A stretch of DNA of 51,589 nucleotides, from positions 1 to 51,589 of the forward strand of contig JAEWXO010000038.1 in NCBI GenBank assembly GCA_023458875.1. Reading direction: 5' to 3'. The stretch is from Bacillota bacterium. Its GTDB lineage: Bacteria > Bacillota > Clostridia > Oscillospirales > Ruminococcaceae. The translations under genes were made by a program, and so were the position numbers. Under the pieces are notes generated by a model that saw only the letters and a list, made by a program, of their open reading frames with translations, was not told the DNA's origin and did no database searches. This document shows positions 43,758-51,589 of the stretch, one piece after another. Positions within the stretch are counted from its first letter, which is position 1; each line of letters starts with the position of its first letter.

Positions 43758-45934
43758 ATTTGCTTATACAGAAGATACTTGATGATGAAAAGCAATATGA
43801 TATGAGTAAAATCATATCTGCGTATGAATTTGCTGCACAGGCACATGACGGTCAGAAGCGTTCATCAGGTGAACCATATATTAATCATCCTGTATCGGTT
43901 TCATTTATCCTTCTTGATCTTGGAATGGATACTGACACAATATGTGCAGCCATGCTTCATGATGTAGTTGAGGATACTCAGGTTTCACTTGGTGAAATAA
44001 AAAAGCTTTTCGGACAGGATGTTGCAATGCTTGTTGACGGTGTTACAAAGCTGTCAAATGCGCCTATTTTTAATCAGGATGAGCAGTTGGCGGAAAATGT
44101 CAGAAAAATACTTCTTGCCATGTCACAGGATATCCGTGTAATGATTATAAAACTGTGTGACAGGCTTCACAACATGAGAACACTTGGGTTCCGACCGGGA
44201 TTCAAGCAGAGAAAAACAGCACTCGAAACGATGAACATTTATGCGCCTATTGCACATCGTCTTGGAATAAGAGCGGTCAAAGAGGAACTTGAAGATCTGG
44301 CTTTTCAGTATCTTGATCCGTATGCGTATTCTGAAATTGAGCATATGCTGGAGATTAAAAAGGAAGAACGTGAAGCTTTTATTGCAACGATAAAAGCAAA
44401 AATAACAGAACGCTTCAATCTTGAGAAGTTTGAAAAAGAGCCTCAGATTGACGGGCGCGTAAAAAGTATATACGGAATATATAAGAAAATATATGTAAAC
44501 CGAAAAAACATTGAGGAAGTATATGATAAATATGCTGTACGTGTAATAGTATCAACCGTTTCTGAGTGTTATAATGTTCTGGGAATAATACATGATATGT
44601 TCACACCTATTCCAAACAGGTTCAAGGATTATATTTCTACGCCAAAGGCTAATATGTATCAGTCACTTCACACAAGCGTTCTCGGAAGAGAGGGAATACC
44701 ATTTGAGGTGCAGATAAGAACATGGGACATGCACTATACTGCTGAATACGGAATTGCGGCACACTGGAAATATAAAGAAGGAATACAGAGCCGTGACAAA
44801 ATGGAAGAAAAGCTTTCATGGATAAGGCAGGTAATAGAGGCACAGCAGACAGCTGATGACGTAGAGGAAATAGTAAGAATAATAAAAACCGATCTGTCAA
44901 CAGATGATATTGTTGTATTTACCCCTAAGGGTGATACGTTTACGCTTCCTTTAAATTCAACAGTTATAGATTTTGCATACAGGGTTCATACTCAGATCGG
45001 CCATCGTACTATGGGTGCAAAGGTAGACGGAAAAATAGTTTCACTTGACTATAAGCTTCATACAGGTGACATTGTGGAAATACTCACAACAAAGGATGAA
45101 TCACGCGGTCCTAACCGTGCATGGCTTGAAATAGTTCAGACAAACGAAGCAAAATCAAAAATACGCTCCTGGTTTAAAAAAGAATGCAAGGACGAAAATA
45201 TCCAGCAGGGAAAGCAGGAGCTTGAACGTGAATTCCAGCATTATCATATGCATGTTCCGGAGGACCAGATGGAGGCATTTCTCGGAGATGATCTTAAGCG
45301 TCATAACTGTTCGACTCTTGACGATTTTTATGCTTCAATAGGCTATGGTGGTGTATTGGTTCCTAAAATAATGCAAAGACTAAAGGACAACTACATAAAA
45401 ACATACGGTGAGGCAACTGACGAAATTGTTTCCATTAAGCGACCAAAAAAGAAAAAGGGTGACAGCGGTATTATATTTGAGGATAAATTTACTGATTTTC
45501 AGGTCAGATTCTCTCAATGCTGCAACCCGCTTCCGGGTGATGACATAGTAGGCTTTATTACAAGAGGCCATGGAGTATCGGTTCATAAAAAAACATGCCC
45601 GAATTATCTGTCATCTATAGCCAATGAGGAAAATGCCGACAGATGGAAAAAGGTTGAATGGTCAAAGTCACAGAAAAATGATTTTCATGCAGTTATCGAA
45701 GTAATTGCCATTGACAGAAACGGACTTTTACAGCAGGTAAGCACAGTAATATCCGAAGCCCGTATACCTATTTTTAATTCCACATCAAGAAGACTTAAAA
45801 ACGGAAACGCTGTAATAAAAGCAACAATAGCTGTTTCAGGTAAGGAACAGCTCAGTACACTTGTAGAAAAGCTGCAGAAGATACACGACGTAATTTCTGT
45901 AACAAGACTGGAAAGCAGGAGAGGATTATGGTAG
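43733..45934 (+). CDS. relA: RelA/SpoT-type (p)ppGpp synthetase/hydrolase
   Basis: A 733-residue long RSH enzyme that makes and degrades the alarmone (p)ppGpp. The N-terminal HD hydrolase domain has HDVVED (His76-Asp77). The synthetase domain (about 230-360) includes RFKDYISTPKANMYQSLHTS. TGS (VFTPKGDTFTLPLNSTVIDF), a zinc-finger-like FSQCCNPLPGDDI stretch and a C-terminal ACT domain follow. Both catalytic regions look intact, so it is probably bifunctional. ATG 43733 lies inside the recJ 3' end with GGAG upstream. The recJ-relA-hydrolase order is common in Firmicutes. Confidence 0.96.
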   Translation: MGNESYTINLLIQKILDDEKQYDMSKIISAYEFAAQAHDGQKRSSGEPYINHPVSVSFILLDLGMDTDTICAAMLHDVVEDTQVSLGEIKKLFGQDVAMLVDGVTKLSNAPIFNQDEQLAENVRKILLAMSQDIRVMIIKLCDRLHNMRTLGFRPGFKQRKTALETMNIYAPIAHRLGIRAVKEELEDLAFQYLDPYAYSEIEHMLEIKKEEREAFIATIKAKITERFNLEKFEKEPQIDGRVKSIYGIYKKIYVNRKNIEEVYDKYAVRVIVSTVSECYNVLGIIHDMFTPIPNRFKDYISTPKANMYQSLHTSVLGREGIPFEVQIRTWDMHYTAEYGIAAHWKYKEGIQSRDKMEEKLSWIRQVIEAQQTADDVEEIVRIIKTDLSTDDIVVFTPKGDTFTLPLNSTVIDFAYRVHTQIGHRTMGAKVDGKIVSLDYKLHTGDIVEILTTKDESRGPNRAWLEIVQTNEAKSKIRSWFKKECKDENIQQGKQELEREFQHYHMHVPEDQMEAFLGDDLKRHNCSTLDDFYASIGYGGVLVPKIMQRLKDNYIKTYGEATDEIVSIKRPKKKKGDSGIIFEDKFTDFQVRFSQCCNPLPGDDIVGFITRGHGVSVHKKTCPNYLSSIANEENADRWKKVEWSKSQKNDFHAVIEVIAIDRNGLLQQVSTVISEARIPIFNSTSRRLKNGNAVIKATIAVSGKEQLSTLVEKLQKIHDVISVTRLESRRGLW

Positions 45935-46557
45935 TACACACACTGATACTTGGAAGTGAATTTCAGGCAAATTGCTATATTATAGAAAACGACAGAAAAG
46001 AAGCAGTTGCAGTTGATATTGGCGGAGACTCACATGAACTTTTAAAATTTTTATATGAATACAATCTGACATTAACGAAAATATTATTGACACACGGACA
46101 TTATGACCATTTCAAGGGAGTTGCTGATGTAGCAAAATCAACAGGAGCTGAAGTTTTTATTCACACTGATGATAAAAACATGCTTATAAGTGCAGATGAA
46201 AGTCTTGCTTCGTTTATAAGCAATGGAAATTTCCATAATGTCGAAAAATTCACATCATTTTCAGACGGAGACAAAATAGATTTTTCAGGAACGCCTATAA
46301 GTGTTTTATCCACACCCGGCCATACAAACGGCTCCGTATGCTTTATATGTGAAGACAAATTATTTTCCGGAGATACTCTTTTCAGAATGTCTATAGGAAG
46401 AACTGATCTTCCCGGCGGAGATTATTCAAAATTAAAACATTCCCTTGCCATTCTGAAGAATATCGGAAAAAATAATGATTATAAAGTGTATCCTGGCCAC
46501 AATTCAGCGACAACTCTTTCATATGAAATTCAAAACAACCCATATATGAGGGGTTGA
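45928..46557 (+). CDS. Metallo-beta-lactamase-fold hydrolase (glyoxalase II-like)
   Basis: A 209-residue MBL-fold hydrolase. The metal-binding THGHYDH motif (His, His, Asp, His) is followed by the His in TPGHTNGS, the bridging Asp in LFSGDTLF and the last His in VYPGHNSAT. Members act as glyoxalase II or as other thioesterases, and the natural substrate here is not known. Its ATG overlaps the relA stop by 7 bp, showing tight coupling. Repeat copy E follows 37 bp after the stop codon. Confidence 0.92.
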   Translation: MVVHTLILGSEFQANCYIIENDRKEAVAVDIGGDSHELLKFLYEYNLTLTKILLTHGHYDHFKGVADVAKSTGAEVFIHTDDKNMLISADESLASFISNGNFHNVEKFTSFSDGDKIDFSGTPISVLSTPGHTNGSVCFICEDKLFSGDTLFRMSIGRTDLPGGDYSKLKHSLAILKNIGKNNDYKVYPGHNSATTLSYEIQNNPYMRG

Positions 46558-46593
46558 TTTAACATGTCTCATTATAGTGTGAAATATGTATGT

Positions 46594-46653
46594 GAGCGAA
46601 GGTCCAGGGCGACCGCAAAGCCGGTCGATTCCGCAGAATCGAAATCCCTGCTT
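46594..46653 (-). repeat. Dispersed structured intergenic repeat, copy E
   Basis: Reverse-complement copy. Hairpin 1 reads CGATTC-TGCG-GAATCG, where both arms have changed relative to CGACTC/GAGTCG in A, C and D, so pairing is preserved. Hairpin 2 is CGACCG-GCTTTG-CGGTCG. The outer flank GGTTAAGTTATT is shared with copy D. It lies just past the 3' end of the hydrolase gene and upstream of hemZ. Confidence 0.85.
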
Positions 46654-46726
46654 AATAAATAAATAACTTAACCTTATTGACTGAACATTAATCAAAATAT
46701 TATTAATAAATTTAAGGATAACTCTG

Positions 46727-48190
46727 ATGACAATAATATTAAACAATAACTCCTATAAATACGAAACAGAAGCAATAGTAAAACTCTTTATCCCTGCAAC
46801 AAGGTTCGAATTCCTTTATGAAGGAACAGATGCATACGGCGATATAATAATGACAAGAATAAGAAAGTGCCGCAGATTCACTTATATATACGCATATGCA
46901 AGAAGAAACAAAACAATAATAAGAAAATCCGATAAACTTGCAAGCTCTGATTTTATCGATTCAGAGTGTGAATTCAGGCTTTGCAGACTTTTGTACGACA
47001 TTCTGAACAGACTCACCGGAATAAGACCGCAGTGGGGATTGCTGACCGGAATAAGGCCTGTAAAGAAAGTAAATGATATGATCAAAAAAGGATTTTCAAA
47101 TGAACAGGTTTATAAGCAGTTTTCAGAAAAATATCTTGTCACAAAGGATAAAACAGATATATCATATCATACAGCAATGACACAGCTGCCTGTCATATCG
47201 GATTTTGACGATAAAACCGTAAGTATATATATTTCAATTCCGTTTTGCCCGACAAGATGCAGCTATTGTTCATTTGTATCACACTCGATGGAAAGTGCGA
47301 TAAAACTTATGCCTCAGTATATTTCAGGACTTTGCAGGGAACTTGAAATATTGGGAAAAATAGTTGAAGATGCCGGACTTAAAATAGATACTGTATACTA
47401 TGGCGGCGGTACACCTACGTCAATAAGCAGTGATGATATCTATAAGCTTATGAAAAAAACATCAGAATGCTTTGACCTTTCCTCAATACGTGAATATAAT
47501 TTAGAAGCGGGCCGTGCAGATACAATAACAGAAGAAAAGCTTTCGGTAATAAAAAAAATGGGTGCAACAAGAATCTCGATAAATCCTCAGACACTTAACA
47601 ATGATGTGCTGAGAGAAATAGGAAGAAATCACACAGCTGAACAGACAATCGAAGCATTCAGGCTTGCAAGAAGACTTGGCTTTGACAATATCAATATGGA
47701 CCTTATTGCCGGACTGCCTACGGATACATTTGAAAGCTTTAAAAGGACAATCGAAAAGATTACAGAGCTTGACCCGGACGGAGTAACAATACACACCCTT
47801 ACATTAAAGCGGTCAGCAGGTCTTTATTCTCACGGAAAGGAAAATATTAAAAATCCTGCTTCCGTCATGCTTGATTACGGAAATAAAATTCTTACTGAGC
47901 ATGGATATAACCCATACTATTTATACCGTCAGAAAAATACTGTTGATAATCTTGAAAATATAGGATACTCAAAAAAAGGCAAGGAATCTCTTTACAATAT
48001 TTATATTATGGACGAAACACAAACCATTCTGGGAGCCGGATGTGCAGCTTCAACAAAGCTTGTTTCGGGAAGCGGAGCTATAACCCGTGTACTTAATTAT
48101 AAGTTCCCATATGAGTATATAAACAGATTTGATGAGCTTATGAAGAAAAAAGAAACAGTAACAGAATTTTTTAATAATCAGAAAGGATAA
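46727..48190 (+). CDS. hemZ: Radical SAM coproporphyrinogen III oxidase-like protein HemZ
   Basis: A 487-residue HemZ/HemN-family radical SAM protein. The [4Fe-4S] motif is Cys174-xxx-Cys178-xx-Cys181 in IPFCPTRCSYCSF. SAM-binding GGGTPTSIS and LEAGRADTIT follow, and an additional N-terminal domain of about 160 residues is typical of HemZ. The family name implies oxygen-independent heme synthesis, but many anaerobic Clostridia lack the rest of that pathway and the true function of HemZ is uncertain. AAGGAT precedes the ATG. Confidence 0.92.
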   Translation: MTIILNNNSYKYETEAIVKLFIPATRFEFLYEGTDAYGDIIMTRIRKCRRFTYIYAYARRNKTIIRKSDKLASSDFIDSECEFRLCRLLYDILNRLTGIRPQWGLLTGIRPVKKVNDMIKKGFSNEQVYKQFSEKYLVTKDKTDISYHTAMTQLPVISDFDDKTVSIYISIPFCPTRCSYCSFVSHSMESAIKLMPQYISGLCRELEILGKIVEDAGLKIDTVYYGGGTPTSISSDDIYKLMKKTSECFDLSSIREYNLEAGRADTITEEKLSVIKKMGATRISINPQTLNNDVLREIGRNHTAEQTIEAFRLARRLGFDNINMDLIAGLPTDTFESFKRTIEKITELDPDGVTIHTLTLKRSAGLYSHGKENIKNPASVMLDYGNKILTEHGYNPYYLYRQKNTVDNLENIGYSKKGKESLYNIYIMDETQTILGAGCAASTKLVSGSGAITRVLNYKFPYEYINRFDELMKKKETVTEFFNNQKG

Positions 48191-48196
48191 TCTATT

Positions 48197-48550
48197 ATGA
48201 ATACATTTTTTGAAAGTGCAAAGAAATGTTTTGACACAGCGGCAATAAAAACAAGCGAGGCAATTGATATTTCAAAGAAATACATTGATGTTACAAAGGC
48301 AGAAAAAAAGCTGTCCTCCCTTTATGAACGCCTTGGAGAAGCAATCTACAACACCAGAAGACAGATAAAAAATGAAGAAATTCTTTCAGAAAAAATTATG
48401 GACCAGATTGATGAAGCAAAGCAGGATGTTGCAGATGCAAAAAAGAGATATGAGGCAAGCAAATCCGTAAGATGCGAATTCTGTGGTCAGAAAAACTCTC
48501 CTAAAAATCAATTCTGTTCAAAGTGCGGAGAAATTTTGAAAAATGATTAA
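48197..48550 (+). CDS. Small coiled-coil zinc-ribbon protein
   Basis: A 117-residue protein with two long charged helices (residues about 5-85) that probably form a coiled coil, followed by a C-terminal zinc ribbon with two Cys-x-x-Cys pairs (CEFCGQ and FCSKCG). Such short zinc-ribbon proteins are common in Clostridia and have no settled function; binding to RNA, DNA or protein is possible. It lies 6 bp after hemZ and overlaps rlmD by 8 bp, so it is translated as part of a three-gene operon. Confidence 0.85.
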   Translation: MNTFFESAKKCFDTAAIKTSEAIDISKKYIDVTKAEKKLSSLYERLGEAIYNTRRQIKNEEILSEKIMDQIDEAKQDVADAKKRYEASKSVRCEFCGQKNSPKNQFCSKCGEILKND

Positions 48551-50177
48551 GAAAAATCAATCAGTTGAAATAGAAATAACAGGAATCACCTCAGAAGGCA
48601 ACGGCGTGGGAAGAGCAGAGAACATGGCTGTTTTCGTACCACTTACGGCAGTGGGGGATTATGCAAGAGTTAAAATAGTAAAGGTTTTAAAAAGCTATGC
48701 ATTCGGCATCCTGGAAGAGATATTAAGACCATCAGAAAACCGGATAGAACCAGACTGTCCGGTTTTTGAGAAATGCGGCGGCTGTACATTCAGGCATATT
48801 TCATATGAGACCGAGTTACAGATAAAAAACGATTTTATCAAAGATGCATTTAAAAGAATAGGGGGACTTAATCCCGATTTTGAAGAAATAACAGGCTGTG
48901 ATGAGACTGATTATTACAGAAATAAAGCTCAGTATCCTGTATCGGAGCAGAATGGAAAAGCTGTATGCGGATTTTATTCAAGACGCAGCCACAGAATAGT
49001 GCCTTTTACAGCATGCAGGTTACAGCCGGAAATATTCAGACAGATAGTTGACAGTGTTATTGAATACATAAATGAAAACAAAATACCGGCCTACAATGAA
49101 GAAAAACATAACGGGTTTATTCGTCATATTTATCTTCGCAAAGGATATCATTCTGACAAAATTATGCTATGCATTGTTGTTTTCAATAAATCAGTAACAG
49201 ACAGGCTTAAAGGACTTGCCGTGAAAATCTCAGCTGAGTTTCCTCAGATTAAGAGCGTTCTGGTAAATGTAAACAATCAGAATACAAATGTTATCCTCGG
49301 CAAAGAAAATCATCTGCTTTATGGCAGCGAAAATATAACGGATATTATGTGTGATAATAAGATTCTGCTTTCACCGATGTCATTTTATCAAGTGAATACG
49401 TGTCAAGCTGAAAAACTTTACAGAATTGCTGAAGAGTATGCAGAACTAAGTGGAAACGAGACTTTGCTTGATTTATATTGTGGTGCAGGCACAATAGGAC
49501 TTTCAATGTATGACAAGGCAAAGCGCTTGACAGGCGTTGAAGTTATTCCCCAGGCAATAGAAAACGCAAAAACAAATGCAAAGATAAATAATATTAAAAA
49601 TGCGGAATTTATCTGCGGCGATGCAGGACAGATCGCTTTTCAGCTTGTTGATAAAGGGGAGAGACCCGATGTAATTATCGTTGATCCTCCAAGAAAAGGG
49701 TGCGATAAGGAAACGCTTGATGCGATACTGAAGATGAGCCCGGAGAGACTTGTTATGATTTCGTGTAACCCGGCAACGGCAGCGAGGGATTGCAGGATAT
49801 TATGTGATAGTGGGTATGTTATAAGGAGGATAAGAGGGGTTGATCTTTTTAGTAGGACGGGGCATGTGGAGACGGTAATACTTTTGTCCCAACTCAAACC
49901 GGATGATGTGATCCACATAGATGTGGAGCTTGATGAACTCGATACAACAGCATCTGAGATGAAACCAACTTATGATGATATAAAAAAATATATTATGGAC
50001 AAATATAACCTTAAAGTTTCAAGTTTATATATTTCTCAGATCAAGCGCAAAAACAATCTTGAGGTCGGAGAGAGTTTTAACAAACCTAAGTCTGAAAATA
50101 CAAAGCAACCGAATTGTCCGAAAGAAAAAGCTGATGCAATAGAAGATGCATTAAGACATTTTAAAGTATTAAGATAA
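48543..50177 (+). CDS. rlmD: 23S rRNA (uracil-C5)-methyltransferase RlmD with C-terminal extension
   Basis: A 544-residue RumA/RlmD-family enzyme that makes 5-methyluridine in 23S rRNA. An N-terminal TRAM domain is followed by [4Fe-4S] ligands Cys72, Cys78, Cys81 and Cys158, the SAM motif LDLYCGAGTIGLSM, the DPPRKGC motif and catalytic Cys408 (ISCNPATAARD). The normal C terminus is reached at HVETVILLS (about 441-449). A further ~95 residues (TYDDIKKYIMDKYNLKVSSL and on to EDALRHFKVLR) form a helical domain that is not part of the classical enzyme. Base use from about 49640 to 49870 shifts to more AGG and GGG. This suggests recombination at the gene 3' end, a known integration site for mobile elements. 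Confidence 0.93.
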   Translation: MIKKNQSVEIEITGITSEGNGVGRAENMAVFVPLTAVGDYARVKIVKVLKSYAFGILEEILRPSENRIEPDCPVFEKCGGCTFRHISYETELQIKNDFIKDAFKRIGGLNPDFEEITGCDETDYYRNKAQYPVSEQNGKAVCGFYSRRSHRIVPFTACRLQPEIFRQIVDSVIEYINENKIPAYNEEKHNGFIRHIYLRKGYHSDKIMLCIVVFNKSVTDRLKGLAVKISAEFPQIKSVLVNVNNQNTNVILGKENHLLYGSENITDIMCDNKILLSPMSFYQVNTCQAEKLYRIAEEYAELSGNETLLDLYCGAGTIGLSMYDKAKRLTGVEVIPQAIENAKTNAKINNIKNAEFICGDAGQIAFQLVDKGERPDVIIVDPPRKGCDKETLDAILKMSPERLVMISCNPATAARDCRILCDSGYVIRRIRGVDLFSRTGHVETVILLSQLKPDDVIHIDVELDELDTTASEMKPTYDDIKKYIMDKYNLKVSSLYISQIKRKNNLEVGESFNKPKSENTKQPNCPKEKADAIEDALRHFKVLR

Positions 50178-50202
50178 TATATACTATAAAAAATAATAGT
50201 AA

Positions 50203-50246
50203 ACCTCTGTATTACGCAATCAAGCGTAAGATACAGAGGTTTTTTT
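50203..50246 (+). terminator. Intrinsic terminator after rlmD
   Basis: ACCTCTGTAT (50203-50212) pairs with ATACAGAGGT (50231-50240), with an inner TACGC/GCGTA stem, followed by a run of seven T. It ends the hemZ-rlmD operon. Confidence 0.88.
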
Positions 50247-50354
50247 ATGCCCATATCACATTTTAAGATAAATGTCAAGAACAAAATTTTCTGGTAAAGC
50301 AGAAAAATATGACTTTGTCAAGTAGTAAAAAATATTTTTTGGAGGTAAACACAG

Positions 50355-51209
50355 ATGCCTGTATTTCACATAGAAAGAAATGAAGGATACACAGTAATGT
50401 CAAATTTTCATCTACGTGATAAAAGCCTGTCACTGAAATCAAAAGGACTTCTTTCTCAGATGTTATCTCTTCCGGAAGAATGGGACTACACACTAAAAGG
50501 TTTGTCAGCAATCAATCGTGAAAGTGTAGATGCTATACGTTCAGCAATAAATGAGCTTGAATCAGCAGGATATGTTGTCAGGAAGCAGAAACGAGACAGT
50601 TCTGGTAAGATGGCTTCCAACGAGTATTTTATCTATGAAAAACCGGATGCGTCGAGAAAAGATAATGCTCCGATGTTGGAAAAATCAGTATCGCGTAAAC
50701 CAATGCCGAATAAGCCGATATCAGAAAATCCAACAACGGTAAACCCGATAACGGAAAATTCAACACAATTAATTACTAAAGAAAAAAATAAAGATCAATC
50801 AAATAAAGAGATTATAAATCATCCATCAATCAATCATGATAGGATGGATTCGATGGATGTTTATCGCTGGATTGTTTATGAGAAAATCGGTTATGATGCT
50901 CTGGTTGAACAGGAGACATACTCTAAAGATCAGATTGATGAAATCGTTGAGATAATGCTTGAAAGCATCTGTTCAACAGCAAAAACACAGAGAATAGGAA
51001 AAGAAGATATTCCGACAGAGGTTGTGAAAAGCAGATTTCTTAAGGTTGACTCGTCCCATATTGAGTATATCCTAGGTTCTATGAAAGAAAACACAAAAGA
51101 AGTAAGGAATATTAAAGCTTATCTGAAAACAGTAATCTACAATGCTCCGATCACAATCGGTAATTACTATGCTGCAAAGGTCAATCACGATTTGTATGGG
51201 ACAGATTAA
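50355..51209 (+). CDS. Winged-helix protein of mobile-element type (replication-initiator-like)
   Basis: A 284-residue protein. Its N-terminal ~95 residues form a winged-helix DNA-binding domain (HIERNEGYTVMSNFHLRDK and LSLKSKGLLSQMLSLPEEW). Then comes a polar linker full of Asn, Pro, Lys and Thr (about 110-155) and a C-terminal helical domain (DVYRWIVYEKIGYDALVEQE to the end). I recognise this as a type found next to replication and partition genes in Clostridial integrative conjugative elements and plasmids. GGAGG lies 10 bases before ATG. It may regulate or start replication of an element that continues beyond the window. Confidence 0.8.
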   Translation: MPVFHIERNEGYTVMSNFHLRDKSLSLKSKGLLSQMLSLPEEWDYTLKGLSAINRESVDAIRSAINELESAGYVVRKQKRDSSGKMASNEYFIYEKPDASRKDNAPMLEKSVSRKPMPNKPISENPTTVNPITENSTQLITKEKNKDQSNKEIINHPSINHDRMDSMDVYRWIVYEKIGYDALVEQETYSKDQIDEIVEIMLESICSTAKTQRIGKEDIPTEVVKSRFLKVDSSHIEYILGSMKENTKEVRNIKAYLKTVIYNAPITIGNYYAAKVNHDLYGTD

Positions 51210-51365
51210 GGTGTATCCTTTACAGATTTGGAGTTAAGTGGTATAATAAATTTATCTATAAATCGAAATTTGCTGAGAATAGTATGGAGTAACTACAGAA
51301 TAACTAAGTGTCAGTAATGACTTATTAAGATTTCTTATAAAGAATTGTCATAAAGGATGATTACA

Positions 51366-51589
51366 ATGATTAAAGAACAATTAGAAAGAGAATTTTATAA
51401 TAGTTTTTTTAATATGGAATTTGACAGAGCAATGCAAATTGTTGGGGCAATGAATTATGCCAATTCACCCAAAACAAGATATTTTGAAATGCTCGTTTAC
51501 TATGAAGAAAGAAAATTTGACAAAATCCGGATGGCGTTAAAAAAAGAAGGGTTAGATTTAAGAGAAAGAGAATTATATGTATGTTCCCT
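51366..51589 (+). CDS. Partial unknown CDS, cut by the window edge
   Basis: An open frame from ATG 51366, with AAAGGATG 6 bases upstream, runs to the window end without a stop (74 full codons). The protein begins MIKEQLEREFYNSFF and is helical and charged, with aromatic residues. I recognise no family. It follows the winged-helix gene by 156 bp on the same strand and has the AT-rich codon use of the neighbourhood. Confidence 0.6.
   Translation, partial: MIKEQLEREFYNSFFNMEFDRAMQIVGAMNYANSPKTRYFEMLVYYEERKFDKIRMALKKEGLDLRERELYVCS

Noticed and set aside
46677..46706. Promoter TTGACT/TATTAA before hemZ
   Set aside because: The -10 box is poor, the spacing is ambiguous (17 or 18 bp), and it lies within the flank of repeat copy E, so the match may be coincidental.
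47946..48190. hemZ as proof of heme synthesis
   Set aside because: No other heme gene is in the window and HemZ proteins occur in anaerobes without the pathway, so the role is left open.

Overview
The window is chromosomal DNA of an AT-rich, low-GC Gram-positive anaerobe, most likely a Ruminococcus-like member of the Oscillospiraceae. This rests on a secreted GH5 endoglucanase that ends in a Thr-rich linker and a type I dockerin (a cellulosome component), a 2-hydroxyacyl-CoA dehydratase activase system, HemZ, Clostridia-type split purine genes, strong AGGAGG ribosome sites and sigma-A promoters with 17-bp spacers. No rRNA, tRNA, CRISPR array or complete insertion sequence was found.

Layout. 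1-2.3 kb: a gene-free left edge, a terminator and the cellulosomal GH5 gene (minus strand). 2.3-6.7 kb: a two-gene 2-hydroxyacyl-CoA dehydratase activase/component unit, apparently a split form of the usual ~1400-residue protein. 6.7-10.8 kb: a marR-led operon encoding an asymmetric heterodimeric ABC exporter. 11.0-19.1 kb: a purine operon, purE-C-F-M-N, a PurO-type IMP cyclohydrolase, a stand-alone AICAR formyltransferase, then purD. It is preceded by a strong promoter, a candidate 21-codon leader ORF and an intrinsic terminator, so it is probably attenuated. 19.1-22.1 kb: a membrane protein, an XRE-cupin regulator and an acyl-CoA synthetase, closed by a terminator. 22.1-28 kb: hflX, a UvrD-type helicase, an Fe-alcohol dehydrogenase with a GIY-YIG protein, and an unknown small gene. 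28.2-29.2 kb: an orphan zinc-binding lipoprotein.

29.2-37.3 kb is a MacAB-like export operon with one ATPase, two adaptor proteins, two FtsX-type permeases and a membrane-anchored MutS-like ATPase. Its promoter is almost identical to the promoter of a YtrA-type GntR regulator 12 kb away (41.5 kb), which itself leads a second small ABC transporter. The two transporters are therefore probably one regulon. Between them lies a P1B metal-exporting ATPase whose promoter is wrapped in two perfect palindromes.

41.7-46.6 kb: recJ, a RelA/SpoT enzyme and a metallo-beta-lactamase hydrolase in one overlapping operon. 46.7-50.2 kb: hemZ, a zinc-ribbon protein and rlmD. RlmD carries a ~95-residue C-terminal extension and is followed by a plasmid/ICE-type winged-helix protein and an unfinished ORF. 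The right edge may therefore be the start of an integrated element at the rlmD 3' end.

Five copies of a structured ~60-bp intergenic repeat (about 100 bp with flanks) are scattered through the window. Four of them lie just after gene stop codons in the same relative orientation, and a compensatory base-pair change supports a conserved hairpin.
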